A stretch of 64,000 bases of DNA from Oscillospiraceae bacterium (lineage in GTDB: Bacteria; Bacillota; Clostridia; Oscillospirales; SIG627), in the NCBI GenBank assembly GCA_015063985.1, contig SVTC01000002.1, forward strand, positions 62,001-126,000, given 5' to 3'. The translations under genes and the position numbers were made by a program. Positions 56,777 to 64,000 of the stretch are shown here, one piece after another (within the stretch, counting starts at the first letter, position 1; the number at the start of each line of letters is the position of its first letter). The notes beneath the pieces are model-generated. The model was not told where the DNA came from. It saw nothing but the letters and a program-made list of their open reading frames with translations, and searched no databases.

Positions 56777-57343
56777 AAGTGGGTGCAGAGTAAAGGAGCG
56801 TGGTATGTGTTGGTGCTGACTTGATCGACAATGAAAGTTTTTTGCCTACTTTTTTTCAAAAAGAGATGTATAAGTCGATGCAGAGTAAAGCATCGTGGTA
56901 TGTGTTGGTGCTGATTCGATCGACAATGAAAGTTTTTTGCCTGCTTTTTTTCAAAAAGAAATGTTTAAGTCGATGCAGAGTAAAGCATCGTGGTATGTGT
57001 TGGTGCTGATTTGATCGACAATGAAAGCTTTTTGCCTACTTTTTTTCAAAAAGAAACGTTTAAGTCGATGCAGAGTAAAGCATCGTGATGTGTGTTGGTG
57101 CTGACTTGATCGACAATGAAAGCTTTTTGCCTACTTTTTTTCAAAAAGAAACGTTTAAGTCGATGCAGAGTAAAGCATCGTGATGTGTGTTGGTGCTGAC
57201 TTGATCGACAATGAAAGTTTTTTGCCTACTTTTTTTCAAAAAGAGATGTTTAAGTCGATGCAGAGTAAAGCATCGTGGTATGTGTTGGTGCTGACTTGAT
57301 CGACAATGAAAGTTTTTTGCCTACTTTTTTTCAAAAAAGTAGG
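56777..57343 (-). repeat. tandem array, six ~95-bp units of the dispersed hairpin+tail repeat
   Basis: TG(G)TATGTGTTGGTGCTGAYTYGATCGACAATGAAAG.TTTTTGCCT begins at 56801, 56896, 56991, 57086, 57181, 57276 (95-bp spacing). Confidence 0.95.
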
Positions 57344-58048
57344 TCAGATGTCGAAAGAGGTATCAAGGGAATAAATGTTGGTTGCTTGCTTGTAGACGTC
57401 GGAGCCGAAAACCTTTATATTGGCGTAAGCAGCATCGCCGGGCTTTGAGTTTTGAGGAAGGAGCTGGAGTCGAACGCTGGGCACGTCGGAGAGATCCACG
57501 TTGGAGAAGGCCACTCTTATGAAGGTGTATCCCCATCTCACGTCGGAGACGGAGTAGGTGCTTTCGGTATAGCTAACGTTGCCGTGTTCGTCGATAAGCT
57601 TGAGGCGCAGATCGTAACCCAAGCCGTTGTTTTTGCCATAATAGCGGGTATTGAGACGGATAGTCATTTGAAGATTGTCAGCGCTGTCGAGATAATAGAC
57701 GTTTCTGATTTGGAGTCTGCCGTCTGCATCCATAGTTGTGGCGGGATGAACACTGTAGCAGTTGAACTTCAAGCCGTCCTCCGGGAAGAAGAATGAGTGA
57801 GGATCGTCTTCCTGTGGGAGCTTTACGTCCAGAGCGCAGTAGGAATAAGCCTTATGCGCATGGTCGTCCATAATGATCCTGTCGGAGATCTCGGAGTCTC
57901 TGGCTTGGTATATTCTTAAAAATATCACCGCAAAGATAGCTACGCTGATCATAATAACAAGAATGCTCAGAGCGTTGCCGAAGCGGCTTTTTTCCTCTAT
58001 ATTACCGTATTCGTCGTATTTAAGCTTCTTTTTTTTCATATCAGTCAT
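57344..58048 (-). CDS. single-pass membrane protein with beta-rich extracytoplasmic domain, unknown function
   Basis: Lys-rich N-terminus, TM ALSILVIMISVAIFAVIFLRIY, then ~180-aa soluble region; complete ORF. Confidence 0.7.
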   Translation of the reverse strand: MTDMKKKKLKYDEYGNIEEKSRFGNALSILVIMISVAIFAVIFLRIYQARDSEISDRIIMDDHAHKAYSYCALDVKLPQEDDPHSFFFPEDGLKFNCYSVHPATTMDADGRLQIRNVYYLDSADNLQMTIRLNTRYYGKNNGLGYDLRLKLIDEHGNVSYTESTYSVSDVRWGYTFIRVAFSNVDLSDVPSVRLQLLPQNSKPGDAAYANIKVFGSDVYKQATNIYSLDTSFDI

Positions 58049-58062
58049 CCCGAAAAAAATAA

Positions 58063-58091
58063 ATAGACAGAGGTAAAAAACCTCTGTCTAT
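58063..58091 (-). terminator. intrinsic terminator downstream of rarA
   Basis: ATAGACAGAGG TAAAAAA CCTCTGTCTAT; on minus followed by TTATTTTTTT. Confidence 0.75.
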
Positions 58092-58149
58092 ATTATAACT
58101 TTTAAAAGGCAACAAATAATCAATCAACTTTTAATTATTTGTAACATTT

Positions 58150-59391
58150 TCAGCCTTTGATCTTTTTCCAATACTCTTTTGCTGCATTTTCCTGCTTGTT
58201 TTCACCGAAGTGGTAGTAGACTCTGTCCTTAATATCGTCGGGGAGATATTGCTGCTTTACGAAGTGATTGGGGTAATCGTGGGGATAGAGATAGGAATTC
58301 TTTTTGTCGCCCTCGCCGAAAAAATGGTTGTTCTTCAGCTGAGATGGCATATCCGATCCTTTTCCCGCCTTGACGTCGTCCAAGGCCATATGATAAGCAA
58401 GGTAGGATGAGTTGCTTTTGGGAGAGGTCGCAAGAAGAACTGCGGCTTGAGCCAGGGGAATGCCCGCTTCGGGCATTCCAAGCTGCAGTGCGCAGTCAAC
58501 GCAGGACTTTGTGACTACCACTCCGTTGGGATATGCCAGTCCCACGTCCTCTGCCGCAATGACCATAAGCCTTCTGCAGGCGCTGATAATGTCACCGCTG
58601 TCAAGGAGCTTTGCGAGATAGAATACCGCCGCATCGGGATCGGAGCCGCGGATAGACTTTTGCAAAGCGCTCATAAGCTCGAATTTGTCGTCGCCCTCGC
58701 GGTCATAGCCGGAAAGGCTGCGGCTGATAAGAGCCTGAGCATCGGAGAGCGTGAGGGTATCTTGGCAGGAAAGGTATAAAAGCTCAAGGGTGTTTATTGC
58801 TTTGCGTACGTCTCCGCCGCAGCAGGATGCGACGTGCCAAAGAGCATCCTTTTCCGCTGATTTTTCGGCCTTGTTTTCAAGGTTTAAGAAATCGAGGGCG
58901 CGTTGGAGGCTTAGGAGAACGTCGGAGGCTTGTACCTCCTTGAATTCAAATACGGCGCAACGGGAAAGGATAGCCTTGTAGATATAGAAATAAGGATTTT
59001 CCGTTGTTGAGGCGATGAGAGTGACTCTGCCGTCTTCGATGTATTCAAGAAGGATCTGCTGCTGCTTTCTGTTGAGATATTGGAGCTCGTCCAAATATAA
59101 CAGCACGCCGTCGGAGCCAAAAATACCCGAGGATTCCTCCAGAACGGCTTTTATATCTGCACCGGAGGCGGTGGTTCCGTTGAGCTTGTGAAAGGTCATT
59201 TGGCAATTTTGAGCAATTATCTGGGCAACAGTGGTCTTTCCCGTTCCCGAGGGACCGTAGAAGATCATATTGCCCACCTTGTTGGAATCAAGATAGCGGC
59301 GCAGAATACCGTTTTCACCCAGAAGGTGCTTTTGTCCGCAGACCTGATCCAGGCTCTTTGGCCTGAGCCTTTGGGCGAGCGGTACGTTCAT
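58150..59391 (-). CDS. rarA: replication-associated recombination protein A (AAA+ ATPase)
   Basis: LAQRLRPKSLDQVCGQKHLLG, FYGPSGTGKTTVAQII, LYLDELQYLNRKQQQILLEYIEDGRVTLIASTTENP. Confidence 0.95.
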   Translation of the reverse strand: MNVPLAQRLRPKSLDQVCGQKHLLGENGILRRYLDSNKVGNMIFYGPSGTGKTTVAQIIAQNCQMTFHKLNGTTASGADIKAVLEESSGIFGSDGVLLYLDELQYLNRKQQQILLEYIEDGRVTLIASTTENPYFYIYKAILSRCAVFEFKEVQASDVLLSLQRALDFLNLENKAEKSAEKDALWHVASCCGGDVRKAINTLELLYLSCQDTLTLSDAQALISRSLSGYDREGDDKFELMSALQKSIRGSDPDAAVFYLAKLLDSGDIISACRRLMVIAAEDVGLAYPNGVVVTKSCVDCALQLGMPEAGIPLAQAAVLLATSPKSNSSYLAYHMALDDVKAGKGSDMPSQLKNNHFFGEGDKKNSYLYPHDYPNHFVKQQYLPDDIKDRVYYHFGENKQENAAKEYWKKIKG

Positions 59392-60635
59392 CAGTTATAG
59401 AGGGGGAAGCTTTCGCAAAGATCGCTAACGGCTTTTCTGGTCATTTCGCAGGTTCCTTCAAAGTCTTTTGCGGTGTCTGCAATGAATTTGGCAATGAGCT
59501 TCATCTGATCGGGGCCGAAGCCTCTGGAGGTGACTGCGGGAGTACCTATTCTTAAGCCGCTGGTAACAAAGTGACTTTGGGGATCGAAGGGAATGGAATT
59601 TTTGTTGGCGGTGATGTATACCTGATCCAGCTTTTTCTCCAGATCCTTGCCGGTAAGGTTCATACTTCTCAGATCAAGGAGCATAAGATGATTGTCGGTG
59701 CCGCCGCTGACAAGGTCGAAGCCCTCTGCCATAAGAGCTTCTGATAAAACCTTAGCGTTGTCAACTACCTTCTTTGCGTAGTTTGCGAACTTGGGCTTTA
59801 GAGCCTCGCCGAAGCAAACTGCCTTTGCGGCGATGATGTGCATAAGAGGACCACCCTGGATTCCGGGGAAGATAGCCTTGTCAATCTGCTTGGCAAGCTC
59901 TTCACTGCAAAGGATAAGACCGCCTCTGGGACCTCTGAGGGTCTTGTGAGTGGTGGTGGTAACTACGTCGGCAATGCCGACGGGAGAGGGATGAAGACCT
60001 GTTGCTACAAGGCCCGCGATATGTGCCATATCTACCATAAGATATGCGCCGACCTTGTCTGCGATCTCCCTGAAACGCTTAAAATCGATTATACGGGGAT
60101 ATGCGCTGGCACCGGCAACGATGAGCTTGGGCTTGGATTCCATAGCAATCTTTTCAACCTGATCGTAATCTATGCGGTGCGTCTTTTCGTCAACGCCGTA
60201 GCTGACGAAATTATAATAAAGACCGGAGATGTTAACGGGGCTTCCGTGGGTAAGGTGTCCGCCGTCATTAAGGTTCATACCCATAACGGTGTCGCCAGCC
60301 TTGAGAAGAGCGACGTATACTGCAGTGTTTGCCTGAGATCCGGAGTGAGGCTGAACGTTTGCGTGCTCGGCGCCGAAAAGCTTGCAGGCTCTTTCGCGGG
60401 CGATGTTTTCAACAACGTCTACCTCTTCGCAGCCGCCGTAATATCTTTTTGCGGGATATCCCTCGGCGTACTTGTTTGTGAGAACGCTTCCTGCAGCGGC
60501 AAGAACTGCACTGCTTACCACGTTTTCGCTGGCGATAAGCTCGATGTTTCTGTTCTGTCTTTTAAACTCTGCCTCGATTGCCTGAGCTACTTCAGAGTCC
60601 TGAGTCTTAAGAAAGTCCATGTTTTTCTTAACCAT
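59391..60635 (-). CDS. glyA: serine hydroxymethyltransferase
   Basis: [62 protein letters not shown]. Confidence 0.98.
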   Translation of the reverse strand: MVKKNMDFLKTQDSEVAQAIEAEFKRQNRNIELIASENVVSSAVLAAAGSVLTNKYAEGYPAKRYYGGCEEVDVVENIARERACKLFGAEHANVQPHSGSQANTAVYVALLKAGDTVMGMNLNDGGHLTHGSPVNISGLYYNFVSYGVDEKTHRIDYDQVEKIAMESKPKLIVAGASAYPRIIDFKRFREIADKVGAYLMVDMAHIAGLVATGLHPSPVGIADVVTTTTHKTLRGPRGGLILCSEELAKQIDKAIFPGIQGGPLMHIIAAKAVCFGEALKPKFANYAKKVVDNAKVLSEALMAEGFDLVSGGTDNHLMLLDLRSMNLTGKDLEKKLDQVYITANKNSIPFDPQSHFVTSGLRIGTPAVTSRGFGPDQMKLIAKFIADTAKDFEGTCEMTRKAVSDLCESFPLYN

Positions 60636-60656
60636 TTTTTATCTCCTTAAAAATTT

Positions 60657-61319
60657 TTACTTTATTACAATTTCGCTGAGCTCTTCCAGCCTTGCTCTGT
60701 CGCTGACGGAGCGGGTGAAGAATTCTCGGCTTTTTTTACATTTGGGGCATGTGAACACTATGCTTTCGCTTTTAACGGCTATGTCGGGGTTTTTATCTCC
60801 GCAGATGCAGCTGAGCTTTCCGTCGTAAGCCATATCCTTTATGATAAAGAGCATATCAGAGCTGATCTCGGGATTGAAGAACTCGACCTCTTCCATTCCA
60901 TTGGTGTCTATAGCCATATCGGAGGAAAGACCGAGGCTGTCTTCAACGGTGCCGTCCTGGAATTTTTCCTCCAGGGCGAGAAGACGGGCGATCTCACTGT
61001 CGGATTCCTCGATTGCTTGGCGTACCTTTTCATCATCGCCGCAGAAGAAGCAATCTATGCCCGAATATGCACACTGGAGGCTGAGAAGCTCCTTTTCCAG
61101 CAATGCCTTGGTAAGGGTGAAGCGGTGAGGTGTTGGGCAGGCAACGCAGGGTACCGTGACCTTGAATTTGCCTTGCTCTGTTTTTTCTATAATAATGGCA
61201 CAGTGGCCGCAGGATGCGCTTTGGGAAAAGCCGTTGGTTTCCAGATCACCGAGATCTATCTTTACAAAGTGATTCTGTGCGCAGTGGTTGCATCTGTAGG
61301 CTACGGTTATCGTTTTCAT
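60657..61319 (-). CDS. multi-zinc-ribbon protein of unknown function
   Basis: CNHCAQNH, CGHC, CVACPTPH, CFFCG, CICG..CPKC cysteine pairs; overlaps the start of the ogg-like gene. Confidence 0.7.
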   Translation of the reverse strand: MKTITVAYRCNHCAQNHFVKIDLGDLETNGFSQSASCGHCAIIIEKTEQGKFKVTVPCVACPTPHRFTLTKALLEKELLSLQCAYSGIDCFFCGDDEKVRQAIEESDSEIARLLALEEKFQDGTVEDSLGLSSDMAIDTNGMEEVEFFNPEISSDMLFIIKDMAYDGKLSCICGDKNPDIAVKSESIVFTCPKCKKSREFFTRSVSDRARLEELSEIVIK

Positions 61320-62158
61320 TGGGCAAGATACCTTTCGTAATAGAACAAATATTGTTGGGCAAGACCCGCGTTCAAGCCGAAGTCGGGAACGGTCCTGTTA
61401 AGGCGGGTGTCAATGACCTTTCTCATCCACACGTCAACGGGAAAGGCTTCACGCTTGGAATATCCAAACAGGAGTGCGCAGTTTGCAACCTTTTCGCCGA
61501 TCCCCTTAACTGTACAAAGCATTTCCTTTGCCTTATGGTAATCCGCTTCTTTAATGGCGGAGGCATCAAGGCTTCCGCTGTGGAAGGCTTGAGCGCAGTT
61601 GATAAGATAAGGCGCTCTGAACCCGAAGGATAATTCTCTCAGCCTTTCCTCTCCCAGCTCAAGCACCGCCTCGGGCTCGGGAAATGAGTAGCAGTCCCCT
61701 CCCAGATCCTTTCCCGCCTCGCGGCAAAGGCTGCGGATGAGCTTTTTTATTCTTTGAATGTTGTTGTTCTGACTTATAACGAAGCTGAGAGTTGTCTCCC
61801 AGGGATCCTGATTAAGGATCCTTATTCCGTTTCCCTTTTCTATGCAGAGCTTAAGATGATCCTTTGATGCTCCCGAGGCTTCTATTATTTCCTTTTGTGC
61901 CAGAGAATAGTCTCTTTCAAGATCGAAGAAATCCTTCCAGACTATTTCAAAGTCTTCCTCTGTGACTCCTTCCAGAAACAGACCCGAATCATTGCGGAGC
62001 TTTACAGAAAGGGTCTTGCCCCCGGCTATGCCGAAAAAACCGTTTTGGCTTTTATCGAATCTGAAGCACTGACCGCAATCAAAGGTCTTTTCCGGATCCA
62101 GACCGTCGGGCACGTAAAGCAGACAGCCCTTTTTATCAAAGCTTACACTGTAAGACAT
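61316..62158 (-). CDS. ogg: 8-oxoguanine DNA glycosylase / HhH-GPD family
   Basis: FDCGQCFRFDKSQNGFFGI; FVISQNNNIQRIKKLIRSLC; KGIGEKVANCALLFGYSKREAFPVDVWMRKVI (HhH-GPD). Confidence 0.92.
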   Translation of the reverse strand: MSYSVSFDKKGCLLYVPDGLDPEKTFDCGQCFRFDKSQNGFFGIAGGKTLSVKLRNDSGLFLEGVTEEDFEIVWKDFFDLERDYSLAQKEIIEASGASKDHLKLCIEKGNGIRILNQDPWETTLSFVISQNNNIQRIKKLIRSLCREAGKDLGGDCYSFPEPEAVLELGEERLRELSFGFRAPYLINCAQAFHSGSLDASAIKEADYHKAKEMLCTVKGIGEKVANCALLFGYSKREAFPVDVWMRKVIDTRLNRTVPDFGLNAGLAQQYLFYYERYLAQ

Positions 62159-62182
62159 ATTTCGTCCTTTTTTCCGTTATTG

Positions 62183-62211
62183 TTGACTTTTTTTACAAAT
62201 GACATTATAAT
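62183..62211 (+). promoter_or_regulatory. sigma-A-type promoter
   Basis: TTGACT-17 bp-TATAAT upstream of the 62244 gene. Confidence 0.65.
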
Positions 62212-62243
62212 TAATATATTAAGTACCTTCTAAGGAGCGAGCT

Positions 62244-62927
62244 ATGGAATCGATCTATACAATACCCGTAAACGAGGCATTTGAGCAAAATCATCAGTGC
62301 CCGTTTTGCACACTTTTCGACAAGCTGGAGGAAAACGAGCTTGATCTGATTCTGGGCGCCAGCATGATGGAGCCCGATATTCGCATAAAGACCAATAAAA
62401 TGGGCTTCTGCCAAACTCATTACAAGCTTATGTATGAGGGGAAAAACCGTCTCAGCCTTGCCCTGATGCTTGAAAGCCATCTGGACAGTGTTAAGAAGGA
62501 GTTAAAGGCGGGCTTTACTCTTTTCGGAACCAAGGCCGCAAAGTCTGCGGGAAACGTGGGCGAGATCAACGAGAGCTGCTACGTTTGCGACAAGATCTCA
62601 ATGCATTTAAGCAAAATGATAGAGACCGCGTGCATTCTTTATAATTCCGAGGAGGAATTCAGGAAGAAATACTCATCTCAACCTTACTTCTGCCTTAAGC
62701 ACTACGAAAAGCTGATGCGCGTTGCACCCGTTTTCATCGATAAAAAGAAGCTTAAGGAGTTTTACGAGCTTACCGAGGCTATTCAGCTTAAATACATCTC
62801 CTCGCTGAGAGATGACGTGAGCTTTTTCTGCAAAAAGTTCGATTACCGCTATAAGGATGAGCCTTGGGGCACCGCAAAGGATGCAGTGGAGCGCACGATC
62901 GCGTATCTCAACGGCAGAATGATATAA
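62244..62927 (+). CDS. conserved Clostridia protein (DUF6062-like), Cys-rich
   Basis: IYTIPVNEAFEQNHQCPFCTLFDKLEENELDLILGASMMEPDIRIKTNKMGFCQTHY..CYVCDKI..PYFCLKHY. Confidence 0.75.
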   Translation: MESIYTIPVNEAFEQNHQCPFCTLFDKLEENELDLILGASMMEPDIRIKTNKMGFCQTHYKLMYEGKNRLSLALMLESHLDSVKKELKAGFTLFGTKAAKSAGNVGEINESCYVCDKISMHLSKMIETACILYNSEEEFRKKYSSQPYFCLKHYEKLMRVAPVFIDKKKLKEFYELTEAIQLKYISSLRDDVSFFCKKFDYRYKDEPWGTAKDAVERTIAYLNGRMI

Positions 62928-62937
62928 ATCCCACCCA

Positions 62938-62965
62938 AAGCAACGGCTGAGCCGTTGCTTTTTTA
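62938..62965. terminator. bidirectional intrinsic terminator
   Basis: AAGCAACGGC TGA GCCGTTGCTTTTTT. Confidence 0.85.
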
Positions 62966-64000
62966 TTGTATGGGAGGCTCGCTTGAGTCGCTCTTTTGAT
63001 TCATCCACTCCATATATCTGTTCATATCCCACAGTACCTCACGGGGCTTGGAGCCGTTGAAGGGACCTATGACTCCCATATTTCCCATTATGTCCGTGAT
63101 ACGTCCCGCTCTGGAGTAGCCAAGCTGGAGCTTTCTCTGGATAAATGACGTGGAGATCTTTCCGTTTTCTATGGAGAGCTTTATTGCCTGAGCCAGCATA
63201 GGATCGTCATCCTGGGCACCCGAGGCATCGGGATCGGCATCGAAGCCCGCAGAATGCTTCTTTTCTCCGCAGCGTGCGGCTTCCTTTTCGATCTGTTCCT
63301 GGATCTCGCGGGAGTACTCTGCGACCTTGTGCTCTCTTAAAAAGTCGGTTATTTCCTCGACCTCTGCTTCGCTGACGAAGCTTCCTTGAACTCTGGTGGG
63401 CTTGGTGCTGCCTACGGGAGCGTAGAGCATATCACCCCTACCCATAAGCTTTTCCGCACCTGCGATGTCGATTATGGTCCTTGAATCTACCTGGCTGGAT
63501 ACCGTAAAGGCGATTCGGCTGGGGAAGTTTGCCTTGATAAGACCTGTGATAACGTCAACAGAGGGTCTTTGCGTACCGATGATAAGGTGTATTCCCGCCG
63601 CTCTTGCCTTCTGCGCCAGACGGCAAATGGAGCTTTCAACGTCGTCTCGGGCGGTCATCATTAGATCGGCAAGCTCGTCGATGACTATTACTATGTAGGG
63701 CTCCTTTTGTCTTTCGGGATCTCCCGCAATGGCTTTATTGTAGTTTGCGATATTTCTTACGCCCTCCTCCTCAATCAGAGCAAAGCGTCTTTCCATTTCG
63801 CTTACCGCCCATGCCAAGGCGCCTGCCGCCTTCTTGGGCTCGCTGACAACGGGGACTATAAGATGGGGAATGCCGTTGTATATGCTCATTTCAACCTTTT
63901 TGGGGTCGATAAGTATCAGCTTGACCTCGTCGGGAGTGGCCTTGTAGAGGATGGAGGTGATTACCGAGTTCATACATACGGATTTACCCATATTGGTAGC
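62963..64000 (-). CDS. ftsK: DNA translocase FtsK/SpoIIIE, C-terminal part (5' end beyond window)
   Basis: Frame open to 64000 (ATNMGKSVCMNSVITSILYK); LILIDPKKVEMSIYNGIPHLIVPVV; gamma domain SFIQRKLQLGYSRAGRITDIM. Confidence 0.95.
   Translation of the reverse strand, partial: ATNMGKSVCMNSVITSILYKATPDEVKLILIDPKKVEMSIYNGIPHLIVPVVSEPKKAAGALAWAVSEMERRFALIEEEGVRNIANYNKAIAGDPERQKEPYIVIVIDELADLMMTARDDVESSICRLAQKARAAGIHLIIGTQRPSVDVITGLIKANFPSRIAFTVSSQVDSRTIIDIAGAEKLMGRGDMLYAPVGSTKPTRVQGSFVSEAEVEEITDFLREHKVAEYSREIQEQIEKEAARCGEKKHSAGFDADPDASGAQDDDPMLAQAIKLSIENGKISTSFIQRKLQLGYSRAGRITDIMGNMGVIGPFNGSKPREVLWDMNRYMEWMNQKSDSSEPPIQ

Noticed and set aside
56800-57009. 69-aa ORF MVCVGADLIDNESFLPTFFQKEMYKSM...
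   Set aside because: Lies entirely within the 95-bp tandem array; its internal peptide repetition simply follows the DNA repeat and there is no RBS.
56777-57343. CRISPR array interpretation of the 95-bp tandem units
   Set aside because: The whole 95-bp unit is conserved, with no short-repeat/variable-spacer alternation, and no cas genes are in the window.
61800-61822. AGGGATCCTGATTAAGGATCC palindrome
   Set aside because: Within the ogg coding sequence (conserved protein region), so most likely coincidental.

Overview
The window looks like a Clostridia-type (Firmicutes) chromosome around the replication origin. It carries dnaA-[oriC]-dnaN-recF-remB-gyrB-gyrA at 27.7-36.9 kb. Upstream are mfd, pth, a CPBP protease, thiI, a cysteine desulfurase, nagB/nagA, and the conserved dxs-tlyA-nadK-argR-recN block. 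Downstream are sfp/RNHCP/LMW-PTP/rimI/tsaD/uvrA and rsmI. The right end has rarA, glyA, an OGG-type glycosylase and a partial ftsK. A carbohydrate-active cluster (two GH78-like genes, SGNH esterase, unknown enzyme, AraC regulator) opens the window, and a GH127-like gene lies at 43-44.7 kb. No rRNA, tRNA, CRISPR array, transposase or recognised defence operon was seen. The most interesting non-genic signals are: (1) a dispersed hairpin-plus-tail repeat next to the 3' ends of at least six genes, with covarying stems and one 6 x 95-bp tandem expansion; (2) a strongly nested structured element at 54.9-55.1 kb, preceded by a consensus sigma-A-type promoter and followed by a terminator-like hairpin; (3) a dense DnaA-box-like cluster at 51.8 kb, about 22 kb from oriC, sharing a ~35-bp module with the gyrB-gyrA spacer; and (4) a clear oriC unwinding layout (DnaA box, GC cluster, DnaA-trio, AT-rich DUE). 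The most interesting protein is a 2TM/beta-rich/TerB-like protein that appears co-transcribed with an IMPase-family phosphatase. All assignments come from reading the sequence; no database search was run.
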